DNA from: Gammaproteobacteria bacterium
Lineage (GTDB): Bacteria; Pseudomonadota; Gammaproteobacteria; Pseudomonadales; Ketobacteraceae
Direction: 5' to 3'
NCBI GenBank assembly: GCA_013178375.1
Contig: JABLXQ010000003.1
Coordinates: 124,001 to 188,000, forward strand
Length of the DNA stretch: 64,000 nt
Notes under the pieces: generated by a model
What the model was told of the DNA's origin: nothing
Databases searched by the model: none
What the model saw: the letters and a program-made list of their open reading frames with translations, nothing else
In this document: positions 16,874 through 26,956 of the stretch, piece by piece
Layout of the letters: the number at the start of each line of letters is the position of its first letter
Numbering within the stretch: position 1 is the stretch's first letter
Translations under genes and position numbers: made by a program

Positions 16874-18268
16874 ATGATGTTGAAACGCAGGATCGCAGCA
16901 CTGGCTGCAGTATGTCTGGTGGTGTCAACCACTGGCTGGGCCAAGGTTTCCACCGAGGAAGCACAGCAGCTGGGCAGCACGCTCACGCCCTATGGCGCGG
17001 AAAAGGCCGGCAACGCCGACGCCAGCATTCCGGCCTGGGACGGCGGCATCACCGAGAAAAAAATTCCCCACAACTACACGCGCCGGGGCATGCATCACCC
17101 CGATCCCTTCGCTGAAGACAAGCTGCTATACAAGATCACCGCGCAAAACATGGCGCAATACGCCGAGCGCCTGCCGGAAGGCGTGAAAGGTCTGTTGCAG
17201 ACGTATCCCGACAGTTTCTACGTGCCCGTGTACCCCACCCGTCGTTCCGCTTCGGCGCCGCAATGGGTATATGACAATATCGCGAAGAATGCCGTGACGG
17301 CGGAGCTGGCCCACGACGGCAACGGTTTCAGGGATGCGTTCGGTGGCGTGCCGTTCCCGATTCCGAAAAATGCCAGCGGCCAGATCGATCCGGTAATGAT
17401 CCTGTGGAATCACCTGACGCGCTGGCGCGGCATTTATGTGGTGCGCAATTCGTCCGACACGGCGGTGCAGGCTAATGGCACTTACAGTCTGGTCACCAGT
17501 CATCAGGAAGCGGACTTTCTGTATTACCACCGCGACGGCAGTTTTGAAAAACTCAACAACCGGCTGTTGTATTACACGGCTTTTGTGACCGAACCGGCGC
17601 GCATGGCGGGCAATGCGATACTGGTGCACGAAACCCTGGACAGCGTGGCGGAACCGCGCAATTCCTGGGCTTACAATGCGGGTCAGCGCCGGGTGCGACG
17701 CGCGCCCACGGTGGCTTACGACACGCCGGTCGCACCGGCCGATGGTCTGATCACCACCGACGACGTCGATATGTTCAACGGCGCGGCGGACCGCCACGAC
17801 TGGAAATTCATCGGCAAGAAAGAATTGCTGATTCCCTACAACAACTACCGCCTGAATGCCCGTACGCTCACCTACGACAAGCTGCTGCAAAAAGGTCATG
17901 TGAATCCCGAAGGCACCCGCTTCGAACTGCACCGGGTGTGGGTGATCGAAGGCACGCTGAAGCCGGGTACCCGCCATGTTTACGGCCGTCGCACCTTTTA
18001 TCTGGATGAGGACAGCTGGAACATCGTGGCGGCGGATCAGTACGATGTGCGCGGCAACCTCTGGCGGGTCAGCCTGTCCTATCTGATGAACTATTACGAA
18101 GTGCCGGTGCTCTGGACTGCGCTGGATGCCTATCACGATCTGAACGCGCGGCGCTATTTCGTCACCCTGCTCGACAATGAACAGGACAGCACCCTGGAAT
18201 TCCAGGATGCGTCCCCCGGCGACGGACATTTTTCGGCGCAATCACTGCGGCGTCGGGGGCGCCGGTAA
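16874..18268 (+). CDS. DUF1329 exported protein
   Basis: A 464-residue protein. ATG 16874 is preferred because AGGA sits about 7 bases upstream; a GTG at 16862 is possible. A signal peptide (MMLKRRIAALAAVCLVVSTTGWA) precedes the family core: VSTEEAQQLGSTLTPYGAEK, then DASIPAWDGG, typical of DUF1329. Family members are lipoprotein-like periplasmic or outer-membrane proteins, resembling LolB/LolA folds, and usually neighbour a DUF1302 protein, a YCF48-like protein and an RND transporter in hydrocarbon- or steroid-using bacteria. Here only the YCF48-like gene is present. Confidence 0.88.
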   Translation: MMLKRRIAALAAVCLVVSTTGWAKVSTEEAQQLGSTLTPYGAEKAGNADASIPAWDGGITEKKIPHNYTRRGMHHPDPFAEDKLLYKITAQNMAQYAERLPEGVKGLLQTYPDSFYVPVYPTRRSASAPQWVYDNIAKNAVTAELAHDGNGFRDAFGGVPFPIPKNASGQIDPVMILWNHLTRWRGIYVVRNSSDTAVQANGTYSLVTSHQEADFLYYHRDGSFEKLNNRLLYYTAFVTEPARMAGNAILVHETLDSVAEPRNSWAYNAGQRRVRRAPTVAYDTPVAPADGLITTDDVDMFNGAADRHDWKFIGKKELLIPYNNYRLNARTLTYDKLLQKGHVNPEGTRFELHRVWVIEGTLKPGTRHVYGRRTFYLDEDSWNIVAADQYDVRGNLWRVSLSYLMNYYEVPVLWTALDAYHDLNARRYFVTLLDNEQDSTLEFQDASPGDGHFSAQSLRRRGRR

Positions 18269-18420
18269 GTCCACGCCCGGGTGCCGGCCGATTCGGTCAA
18301 TCCCTGTGTGAAACCGGACAGGCCGGCGCAAACGGCTGATAGGGTTGCCGCTTTCGGGTATACAATGGGACGTCCTGCGCAGACAGGCACATAACGACAG
18401 AGTAATAACAACAGCATCAG

Positions 18421-18452
18421 GAAACCCAGGGCAGGGCTAGTGCCCGGGTTTC
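18421..18452 (+). promoter_or_regulatory. Hairpin in the leader of the YCF48-like gene
   Basis: GAAACCC (18421-18427) pairs with GGGTTTC (18446-18452), and GGGCA (18429-18433) with TGCCC (18441-18445), with one bulged A and a 7-base loop. No T run follows, so it is more likely a leader structure than a terminator. It ends 34 bases before the ATG. Confidence 0.5.
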
Positions 18453-18486
18453 ACCGGATTCAGTCATTGAGGTGGTTTGCGTTTTT

Positions 18487-19554
18487 ATGCCTAACAATTC
18501 CAAAAGAAAATCTGATCACGTGCGTCGCCCGGTCAAGGCGGTGCTGCTGCTGGCGACCCTGCTGGCGTTTTCCCCGGCTCATGGCTCCAACCGCAAGGAC
18601 GAACTGCAGTCCCGCCCGGCAATTCCCTCATCCAAGGCTGCCAGCGCACTGCTGACCGATGTCAGCGTAGCCGGCAAGCAGATCGCCGTGGTGGGCGAGC
18701 GTGGGCACATCCTGACGTCCACCGATGACGGTGCCACCTGGCGTCAGGCTGCCGTGCCGGTGCAGGTGTTGCTCACCGGCGTGCATTTCGCCAGTGAACA
18801 GCTGGGCTGGGCGGTGGGGCACGAAGGTGTGATCCTGGGCACCCGCGATGGCGGTGCCACCTGGGAAGTGCAGTACGCCAATCCCTACAAGGAATTCAGC
18901 GAGGAAGAACAGGAAAATTTCACCGACGAGCAGTTCAACGAACTGCCCCGTCTGGGCGCGCCGCTGCTGGACATCTGGTTCCGCAATGAGAGCGAGGGCT
19001 TTGCCGTGGGTGCCTACGGCCTGTTGCTGCACACCAGCGATGGCGGCAAGCACTGGGATGACTGGTCGGCGCGGTTGAACAACACCGACAACTGGCACCT
19101 GAACACCATCGGCTCGGCGGACGGCAACATCATTTACGTGGCGGGCGAGAAGGGCACCCTGTTCCGCTCGCAGGATGGCGGCCAGAGCTGGCATCCGCTG
19201 CAAGGCCCCTATGAGGGTTCATTCTTCGGAATGCTGGTGGGGCCATCGCCCGACAGCCTGATGGTATTCGGCCTGCAGGGAAACCTGTTTCGCAGCAGTG
19301 ACCAGGGCAATTCCTGGGAGGAAATCAAAAGCACCACCGAGAACAGCTTGATGGGTGGCGTGCGGCTGTCGGACAAGGAAATCGTGCTGGTGGGCAATTC
19401 TGGAGTGATCCTGACCAGCAAGGACGGTGGCCTCAGCTATACCGCGCAGATCACCAAAGACCGCCAGGCCATCCTGGGCATCGCCAAAACCGCATCGGGC
19501 AAGTTGCTGATGGTGGGGCAGGGTGGTGTCAAGGGCGGCGAACCGCGCCCGTAA
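18487..19554 (+). CDS. YCF48/BNR-like repeat exported protein
   Basis: A 355-residue protein. ATG 18487 has GAGGTGG about 11 bases upstream. A signal peptide (KAVLLLATLLAFSPAHG) is followed by about six beta-propeller blades with the repeat (S/T)xDGGxxW: TSTDDGATWR, GTRDGGATWE, HTSDGGKHWD, RSQDGGQSWH, RSSDQGNSWE and TSKDGGLSY. The family is named for the plant photosystem II assembly factor YCF48. In non-photosynthetic proteobacteria it accompanies DUF1329 proteins and RND pumps and probably helps assemble or gate lipid or hydrocarbon transport; that role is inferred. It probably forms a unit with the DUF1329 gene. Confidence 0.85.
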   Translation: MPNNSKRKSDHVRRPVKAVLLLATLLAFSPAHGSNRKDELQSRPAIPSSKAASALLTDVSVAGKQIAVVGERGHILTSTDDGATWRQAAVPVQVLLTGVHFASEQLGWAVGHEGVILGTRDGGATWEVQYANPYKEFSEEEQENFTDEQFNELPRLGAPLLDIWFRNESEGFAVGAYGLLLHTSDGGKHWDDWSARLNNTDNWHLNTIGSADGNIIYVAGEKGTLFRSQDGGQSWHPLQGPYEGSFFGMLVGPSPDSLMVFGLQGNLFRSSDQGNSWEEIKSTTENSLMGGVRLSDKEIVLVGNSGVILTSKDGGLSYTAQITKDRQAILGIAKTASGKLLMVGQGGVKGGEPRP

Positions 19555-19563
19555 CGGGTGACA

Positions 19564-19613
19564 GCGCTGGAACCGTTCTATTCCTGTCAGGCAGGATAGA
19601 GCGGTTCCAGCGC
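19564..19613. terminator. Long inverted repeat between convergent genes
   Basis: The arm at 19564-19586 (GCGCTGGAACCGTTCTATTC and on) pairs with 19593-19613 over about 20 bases, with one G-U pair and one bulged T. The right arm lies inside the end of the batD coding region. It sits between the convergent YCF48-like and batD stops and probably terminates both, although neither side has a T run. Confidence 0.55.
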
Positions 19614-21299
19614 CGATTGCGGACCCGTTTGTGCGGGCCGGCTCAGCGCTTCCATAACCGCCTGCTGCAATTCACTTCCCTTCCAGTCTTTTTCCTTCGC
19701 TCCCCGATACAGCACCGCATCCAGTTTTTGCAGGGCCGCGTCCAGTGCCGGTAACGGTGTCTGGCGCGCGATGTCGTGCAGGTTGTGCAGTTGCGGATTG
19801 TGGAACTGCTGGCGATACCAGTCGATCAGCGCGCTGCGTGCGCCGCGGGCATCGTTGCCAGTGCAGGCCGCCTCGAACCGCTGCCTGGCGGCCTTGGTGG
19901 CGGCGGGTGTGAAACGGTCGGTGGCGTCAGTGGGTGCGGATTCCTGCGCGGTCGCCGCCGCCTGCCGCTGGCGCCACAGCCAGGCTGCGCCCGCCAATGT
20001 ACCCAGCCATAGCACCAGCGCCACCAGGGCGATCCACTGCCAGGTGTGGTTGTCCTCGCCATTGAGCGAATCCGGTACTTCATCCGTCTCGGTGGCGGGG
20101 GGTGGCGCCTGCAGGGGGGCGTCGGTCTGCTGCACCTGCCTGGCGCCCTTGATTTCCAGGTTGCGCGCTGGCAGTCGGGCCACCTTCACTTTCTCTTCAT
20201 CCAGATCCCACCAGGTCACTTCCACCGCCGGCAGTTCCAGTGCGCCCGGCGCGGTGGCGATCATGGCCAGGTTTTCGGTGCGCGTGCTGATCTGGCCGCG
20301 GGCGCCGATGTTGCTGGCGGTCTGCGCCTGTTCCGGATACAGCTTCAGGTTGTCGAACACCGGCGGCTTGATGGGCGGCAGCACGGATGGCGCCAGTCCC
20401 TCGGCTTCGATCACGATGGTGCGCGTCACCGGTTCGCCCACCTTGAATTCGGGATCGGCCGGTTTCCAGCTTTCCCGCAATGTCAGCGATTGGGCCGGCA
20501 GCCAGGGTTGGTCGGCCGGGTAGCTGGCGGGCTGCGGTTTCACCTGCAGGCGCACGGCGGGCGATTTGCGGCGGATCTGCTTGCCGTTGAACGGGTCCAG
20601 CAAAAAGCTGTTGTTGCCGGACAGGAAAATGGTGCCGGTGATTTCCGCCGCCGATATTTCCAGCTCGCCGCTTTTCTGCGGGAAAATCACGTAACGCTGT
20701 TCGGAAATGACATAGCTGCGGCCGTTCTGGGTGGACATGTACTCGCGCTTGTTGCCCAGCGGCTCCATCACCGCGTCGTCCACCTTGGGGGGGAAGTATT
20801 CGGAATCGTGCAGGTCTATGCGGCGGTACAGGCGCACGGTGTAGATCACCTGCTGCTGCACATAGACTTCCTTGTGGTCCACCTGGGCGTCGAGGAATAC
20901 CACGTCGGTGGTGTTCACCGGTTCGGCCTGGCTGCGCTGGGTGACGTGCAGTTTCAGCGGTTTGCTGGACTGGCCGCCGTACTGCAGCGGGGGAATCGCC
21001 AGATAGCCGCCGGCGCGGGGCTGCAGGGTGAGAATCCAGCTGGTGGACGAGGTGATCTTGCCATTCACCATGCTGTACTGGGAGCTCTGCCGGTTCGACA
21101 GGATCTCGAAATCCTTTTTCAGCGGGGAAAAATCCGGTGCGCGGCCGAACGCCTGCTCATCCACGGTGACGGTCAGATTGACGGTGTCGCCGCTGGCAAT
21201 TTCATTGCTGTCGAGTGTGACGTCCAGTTTCACCGCCCACGCCAGGCTGTGCGTCAGCAACAGCAGCAGCGCGACTACGATGCGGGTGGGGCTTACCAT
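19587..21299 (-). CDS. batD: BatD-like protein (oxygen tolerance)
   Basis: A 570-residue membrane-anchored periplasmic protein. A signal peptide (VVALLLLLTHSLAWA) precedes BatD hallmarks: SNEIASGDTVNLTVTVD, then PDFSPLKKDFEILSN and TLQPRAGGYLAIPPL. A TM helix lies near residue 430-448 (WIALVALVLWLGTLAGAAW), leaving a cytoplasmic helical tail. Bat proteins are linked to aerotolerance in Bacteroides and to envelope or proteostasis functions in other bacteria. It is last in the moxR operon; its ATG overlaps the preceding VWA gene by 7 bases. Confidence 0.9.
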   Translation of the reverse strand: MVSPTRIVVALLLLLTHSLAWAVKLDVTLDSNEIASGDTVNLTVTVDEQAFGRAPDFSPLKKDFEILSNRQSSQYSMVNGKITSSTSWILTLQPRAGGYLAIPPLQYGGQSSKPLKLHVTQRSQAEPVNTTDVVFLDAQVDHKEVYVQQQVIYTVRLYRRIDLHDSEYFPPKVDDAVMEPLGNKREYMSTQNGRSYVISEQRYVIFPQKSGELEISAAEITGTIFLSGNNSFLLDPFNGKQIRRKSPAVRLQVKPQPASYPADQPWLPAQSLTLRESWKPADPEFKVGEPVTRTIVIEAEGLAPSVLPPIKPPVFDNLKLYPEQAQTASNIGARGQISTRTENLAMIATAPGALELPAVEVTWWDLDEEKVKVARLPARNLEIKGARQVQQTDAPLQAPPPATETDEVPDSLNGEDNHTWQWIALVALVLWLGTLAGAAWLWRQRQAAATAQESAPTDATDRFTPAATKAARQRFEAACTGNDARGARSALIDWYRQQFHNPQLHNLHDIARQTPLPALDAALQKLDAVLYRGAKEKDWKGSELQQAVMEALSRPAQTGPQSALEPLYPA

Positions 21300-23182
21300 G
21301 TGGATTCTCCGCCGGGTGCGTTTTTCCGCAATTGGGTTTCACGTTCGAATTTGCGCCGCAGCAGGCCCCCCGGATCGTCGGGCACGCGGCGCAGCCATTG
21401 TTCCAGTGCCTGCTGGTCTTCCGACTGCAGGGGTTCTTCCTGATAGTCCAGGGGCATGGGGGGGCGTTCTTCCTCGCCGTCCTTTTCCCCCTGCTCAGAC
21501 TGCGGTGGCTGGGGTTGGTTCTTGTCGTCGCCCTGTGGTTTCTGGTCCTTTTGTTCCTGCTCCTGGCCGTCCTTTTGCTGCTGATCTTTTTCCTGTTGGT
21601 CTTTCTGCTGCTGGCTTTCGTCTTTCTGATCCTGTCCCTTTTGATCCTGCTGTTGCTGATCCTGCTGCTGGTCGCCGTCCTGCTTTTGGTCGTCCTGTTT
21701 GTCGGGATCGGAATCCTTTTTATCAGACTTGTCCTGATCGCCCTTCTTGTTCGGGTCGCTGTTGCCGTCGCCGTCCTGCTGTTGTTGTTGCTGTTGCTGC
21801 TTGCGCTGTTTGGCGATTTCGCTGTTGATTTTTGCGTCCTGGTTATCCGGGTTCAATTCCAGGGATTTTTCGTAGGCAGCGATGGCGTCGTCGAACTGGC
21901 CGAGTTCGGTCAGGGAGTTGCCCAGGTTGTAATAGCCGTCGGCGTCCTGTTGCTGGCGGAACTGTTCGGCGGCCGTTTCAAAATCGCCGCCCTTGTAGGC
22001 GCTGGCGCCTTTCCAGTCCGGCCGGGTGAATTTTTTGGTGGCCTCGGCGGCCTGGCCTTCGCCCAGTAACGCCTGCGCCTGTTGATCCTGCGTGCGCCAC
22101 AAATCGGTCCATTCAAAGGCCTGGGCAGGACGCGGGGACAGGCTCAGCAACGATGCCATTGCCGGCAGTATCAGCACGCCCAGCCAGCCGCGCCGGTAAC
22201 CGGCCGCCGCCAGCGGCAGCAGCAGAATCACCAGCCAGGGGCCGGCCTCGTCCCACACATCGAATTCGCGGTGGGCATCCTTGATCTGTTGGTCGCCAAA
22301 CGGGCTGGTGCGGGCCAGCAGGTAATTGATGTCGTCGTCATTGGTGCTGAGGGTGCTGAAGCGGCCACCCAGCTGGCGCGCGGCTTTTTTCAGGCGCTCC
22401 ACGTTCAGCCTGGGCACGACGATGGTGCCACCTGCGTCCTTCACGAAGCTGCCGCCTTTCAGCGGGATGGGGGAGCCTTCCGCAGTGCCGATACCGAGAA
22501 TCGACACTGGGGTGTCGGCGCTGACAACCGGGTCCAGGCTGGCGACGAAGTCTTCGGGCACGTCGTCGGTGATCAGCAGAATGCGGCCGCTGTCGACGCC
22601 GCCCTGCTTGAATACCTCCATCGCACGCTTCACTGCCGCCGCCGGGTCGCTGCCTTTTATGGGCATGATGTCCGGGCCCAGGCTGGCCACCATGCTCTGG
22701 ATGGTATTGGCGTCATCCGTCAGGGGGGTGACTACGTGGGGCGTGCCGGCGAATACCACCAGTGCCGTCAGACCCTCGTCGGTCCGCTTCAGAATGTCGG
22801 TCAACTTCATGCGGGCCCGCTCCAGGCGGGATGGCGGCAGGTCGGTGGCGTACATGGATACGGACAGATCCAGCACGATCACCTGGGCTTCGATCTTTTT
22901 CTGCGCCGCTGTCGGCAGCTTGCGCCAGGTGGGACCCGCCAGCGCCAGACTGGCCAGCAGCCAGCCAATCAGCAGCAACACCAGTGCCGACCGGTTCTGC
23001 CCGCCCACGTTGCCCTTCATCAGGTGTGGCAGCAAGTGGGGCGAGATCACCTGCTCCCACAGGCCGTAACTGGCCTTGCGCCGCCACAGCAACACCACCA
23101 GCAGGCTGGCTGGCAGAATGGCCAGCAACCACAGCGGGCGCAGGAAATGAAACTGGGCCACTTGCTGGAAGAAGTCGCTCAT
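21293..23182 (-). CDS. VWA and TPR protein (BatB-BatC type fusion)
   Basis: A 629-residue protein. TM helices flank a von Willebrand A domain with the MIDAS motif DLSVS (about residue 98). A third TM helix near 310-330 is followed by a TPR (GYYNLGNSLTELGQFDDAIAAYEKS). The C-terminal 200 residues are very rich in Gln, Asp and Lys (runs such as KQQQQQQQQDGDG) and are probably disordered. In Bacteroides, BatB and BatC are separate; here the two functions are joined, as is common in gammaproteobacteria. MIDAS-type VWA domains bind partner proteins through Mg. It is expected to work with MoxR. The start overlaps the preceding gene by 4 bases. Confidence 0.9.
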   Translation of the reverse strand: MSDFFQQVAQFHFLRPLWLLAILPASLLVVLLWRRKASYGLWEQVISPHLLPHLMKGNVGGQNRSALVLLLIGWLLASLALAGPTWRKLPTAAQKKIEAQVIVLDLSVSMYATDLPPSRLERARMKLTDILKRTDEGLTALVVFAGTPHVVTPLTDDANTIQSMVASLGPDIMPIKGSDPAAAVKRAMEVFKQGGVDSGRILLITDDVPEDFVASLDPVVSADTPVSILGIGTAEGSPIPLKGGSFVKDAGGTIVVPRLNVERLKKAARQLGGRFSTLSTNDDDINYLLARTSPFGDQQIKDAHREFDVWDEAGPWLVILLLPLAAAGYRRGWLGVLILPAMASLLSLSPRPAQAFEWTDLWRTQDQQAQALLGEGQAAEATKKFTRPDWKGASAYKGGDFETAAEQFRQQQDADGYYNLGNSLTELGQFDDAIAAYEKSLELNPDNQDAKINSEIAKQRKQQQQQQQQDGDGNSDPNKKGDQDKSDKKDSDPDKQDDQKQDGDQQQDQQQQDQKGQDQKDESQQQKDQQEKDQQQKDGQEQEQKDQKPQGDDKNQPQPPQSEQGEKDGEEERPPMPLDYQEEPLQSEDQQALEQWLRRVPDDPGGLLRRKFERETQLRKNAPGGESTW

Positions 23183-24246
23183 GGCACCACCTCATTCAGC
23201 AGATCGGCCTGTTCCCGTGCCTGCATATTGCGTCGGGCCAGCAGGCTGCGCAGCAGATAGCGCAGGGCGATGGCCACGCTCAGCGCCAGGGCCAGCCCCA
23301 GCGGGTAATAAAACAGTGAGCGGATCGGGCGAAAGGTTTCCGGATCGGATTCGATCGGCTCCAGCTTGTCCAGCAACTGGTAGATCTGGCGCAGGCCATC
23401 GGTGCTTTTGGCGCGGAAATAGCGGCCTCCGGTGGTCTCGGCAATGGCGGTAAGGGTTTCAGCATCCAGATCGGCGGACGGATTGATGCGGCGCGCGCCC
23501 AGCCGGGTGCCCAGCAGCCCCGGCATGACCATCTCGTCGGCACCCACGCCGATGGTGTAGATCTTCAGGCCCTTGGCTTTGGCCAGTTGCGCTGCCTGGA
23601 TCGGGCTGATTTCGCCGGCGGTATTGGCGCCGTCGGTGAGCAGGATCAGCACCTTGCTTTCATTGGGGCGGTCTTTCAGCCGTTTCAGTGCCAGGCCGAT
23701 GGCGTCGCCGATCGCGGTGTTGGGGCCGGCGATGCCGATCTGCGCTTCATACAGTAGCTGTTTCAGGGTGGGACGGTCGAAGGTGAGCGGGGTTTGCAGA
23801 TAGGCCTGGCTGCCAAACAGAATCAGGCCCAGGCGGTCGCCGTTGCGGCGGTCGATGAATTCATTGAGCACGTCCTTGATCACGGTGAGGCGGTCCACCT
23901 GCTCGCCGCGCAGGGTCAGGTCTGTCATTTGCATGCTGCCCGACACGTCTACCGCGAACATCAGATCGCGGGCTTTGTCGCGCACGGTGATGGGATCGCC
24001 GATATAGGTGGGGCCGCAGGCAGCGATCACCAACGATATCCAGATGCAGAACAGCGCGAAACGCAGACGCCAGCTGCGGCTGGAACGGTTGCGCTCGCGG
24101 CGGTGGGCCAGTTCGTCGATGGCGTCGAAAAACGGTACCCGCAACAGGCCTGTGTCCGTGCTGGCCGCTGGGGGCATCAGGATGCGCAGAATCCAGGGCA
24201 GTGGCAGGAACAGCAGCGGCCACAACATCGACAGGGTGATCAGCAT
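23179..24246 (-). CDS. batA: VWA-domain membrane protein (BatA-like)
   Basis: A 355-residue protein with an N-terminal TM helix (LSMLWPLLFLPLPWILRIL), another near 65-80, and a VWA domain with an intact MIDAS (FAVDVSGSMQMTD, about residue 98) and the later LLTDGANTAG. A C-terminal TM helix lies near 310-330. It is one of two VWA proteins encoded next to MoxR; the pair probably forms a heteromeric complex in the inner membrane. The gene overlaps both neighbours by a few bases. Confidence 0.9.
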   Translation of the reverse strand: MLITLSMLWPLLFLPLPWILRILMPPAASTDTGLLRVPFFDAIDELAHRRERNRSSRSWRLRFALFCIWISLVIAACGPTYIGDPITVRDKARDLMFAVDVSGSMQMTDLTLRGEQVDRLTVIKDVLNEFIDRRNGDRLGLILFGSQAYLQTPLTFDRPTLKQLLYEAQIGIAGPNTAIGDAIGLALKRLKDRPNESKVLILLTDGANTAGEISPIQAAQLAKAKGLKIYTIGVGADEMVMPGLLGTRLGARRINPSADLDAETLTAIAETTGGRYFRAKSTDGLRQIYQLLDKLEPIESDPETFRPIRSLFYYPLGLALALSVAIALRYLLRSLLARRNMQAREQADLLNEVVP

Positions 24247-24710
24247 TGTTTGTTCAACCAGAGCAGGGTGGCTTGCAACAGTTCGGCGCCATTCAGATCA
24301 GGGCGCGGGCTGAAACGCTGATCCACCAGCGCACGACCCGCACCCTTGCTGAAATCCTGGCACTTGCCGGTTTGATCCAGGAATTCCAGCCATTGTTCCC
24401 CCGCCAGTCCGGCGGTTTCAGTGCGGCCGTAGCGGGTGATGCTGGTGCGCTTGAGCAGCACCGACAACTCCGCCAGCAACACGGCGTTGTCCTTGTCGTT
24501 CAGGTAGCGGGCGTGGATGCTTTGCCACTCCGCCAGTGCCTCGCGTTTGTAGGCCAGCTTGCGGAAACGGTAACGGCGCCACCATAAAGCGCCGGCGATG
24601 AGCGCGATGCACAGCAACAGCAGCAACCACCAGCCCGGTGCCGGCGGCCACCAGCCCACCGGGTCGGGCAGATGAATGTCGCGCAGCTGATCAGTGGCTT
24701 GTGGATTCAT
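24240..24710 (-). CDS. DUF4381 membrane protein
   Basis: A 156-residue protein. It begins with a short cytoplasmic or periplasmic stretch (LRDIHLPDPVGWWPPAPGWW, typical of DUF4381), then one TM helix at about 25-42, then a basic helical domain. DUF4381 proteins almost always sit between DUF58 and BatA genes in MoxR operons and are thought to be part of the same complex. Its start overlaps the DUF58 gene by 4 bases and its end overlaps batA by 7. Confidence 0.88.
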   Translation of the reverse strand: MNPQATDQLRDIHLPDPVGWWPPAPGWWLLLLLCIALIAGALWWRRYRFRKLAYKREALAEWQSIHARYLNDKDNAVLLAELSVLLKRTSITRYGRTETAGLAGEQWLEFLDQTGKCQDFSKGAGRALVDQRFSPRPDLNGAELLQATLLWLNKQC

Positions 24711-25690
24711 GAACGCAGACCCATGCCGGCCTTCAGCCCCAGTGCCGCCCGCAGGCGGTCAGTGATCAGGTCGCCGGTGTCGATTTCAATCAGCGGCACC
24801 GCGATGCTGCCCAGTTGCTCCCGCAGCTGCGTCTGGCGCTCCACATAATTCAGGGCGTAATCCTTGCGCACGTTGCGCACGGACGTATCGATCCGCACAT
24901 TGCGCATGCCATCGGTAAAACCGTAGGCGCCGGAATGGGGCAACTGTTTTTCCAGCGGGTCCTGGATCTGGATGCCTACCAGATCGCTGTGGCGGGCGCA
25001 GAGGGTGAGGTGTTGCAGTGTGTCCGGCTCGAAATGGTGAAAATCGCTGATCAGGAACACCAGGCTGCCGGGACGTACCACCTGGTTGAGATGGCTCATC
25101 GCCTGCGTCATGGCGTGGCGGGTGAACTCCAGCCGCTTGCGCTCGCCATTCAGCGCTTGGTTGAACTGCACCAGCCCGCGAAAAAAATGCTGGATGCCTT
25201 TCTTGCCTTCCTTCGGCCGCAGTTCCTGCACTTCAGTATCGTTGAACAGGAAGCCGCCGACGCGATCGCCGTGGGAACGGCTGGCCCACGCCAGCAGCGC
25301 GGCGGTGCGGGCAGCCACCACCGACTTGAACGCTTTCTGGGTGCCGAAAAACAGGGATTCTCGCTGATCCACCACCAGGTAGACCGGACGTTCCCGTTCT
25401 TCGCGGAACAGCTTGGTGTGGGGACGGCCGGTGCGGGCCGTCACGCGCCAGTCGATGGCGCGCACGTCATCGCCGGGCTGGTAGATGCGCACTTCGTCGA
25501 AATCCATGCCACGTCCACGGAACGAGGACCGATGCTGGCCCGCCAGCCCCGCCAGGGATTTGCGCTTGCCGCGCAGGTCCAGACGCAGCTCGGCCCCCTG
25601 CAGCGACACCAGTTCGTCCATCGACACATACACGCCGCGATACTGGGCGATATCGGCCCGTTCGTGCAGCAGCTTGTTCACGCTTGCCAT
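24707..25690 (-). CDS. DUF58 protein
   Basis: A 327-residue protein. ATG 25690 is preferred to a GTG three codons upstream because AGGTG lies 6 bases before it. The family signature YQPGDDVRAIDWRVTART is present (about residue 70), followed by a VWA-like region with VYLVVDQRESLFFG and LVFLISDFHHFE. DUF58 proteins are VWA-like, partner with MoxR AAA ATPases, and are implicated in folding or metal-insertion tasks. It begins about 10 bases after the moxR stop. Confidence 0.9.
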   Translation of the reverse strand: MASVNKLLHERADIAQYRGVYVSMDELVSLQGAELRLDLRGKRKSLAGLAGQHRSSFRGRGMDFDEVRIYQPGDDVRAIDWRVTARTGRPHTKLFREERERPVYLVVDQRESLFFGTQKAFKSVVAARTAALLAWASRSHGDRVGGFLFNDTEVQELRPKEGKKGIQHFFRGLVQFNQALNGERKRLEFTRHAMTQAMSHLNQVVRPGSLVFLISDFHHFEPDTLQHLTLCARHSDLVGIQIQDPLEKQLPHSGAYGFTDGMRNVRIDTSVRNVRKDYALNYVERQTQLREQLGSIAVPLIEIDTGDLITDRLRAALGLKAGMGLRS

Positions 25691-25700
25691 GGGGTGCACC

Positions 25701-26675
<975 letters not shown>

Positions 26676-26956
26676 GGTCTTGAGTACTCCCGGGTTTGGG
26701 CCAAGTAGCAACCCTAATCTGTTGTTTTTGGCAGATTTTTAGCTGTTGTTATGGAGCGATTATGCCCATTCTGCAGCCTGAATGCTACGGGGTGGATGGG
26801 GCGGCCTTGTCGCCCATGACGCTGTAATTCACCGGGCAGTTCCCCTAGACTTGGCCCCATCCCGAGATCGTCAACGCCCGGGTCGCCCGGCTTTCATGTG
26901 AGGTGGACCCACCCGATATTTCCAATCACGCACTTCAAACAGAGATGATCTTGCAC

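Noticed and set aside
21332-22069. Long Leu/Val-rich open frame on the plus strand that looks like a multi-helix membrane protein
   Set aside because: It is the reverse complement of the Gln/Asp/Lys-rich tail of the VWA-TPR gene. CAG, GAC and AAG codons read backwards give Leu, Val and Leu/Phe. No ribosome binding site.
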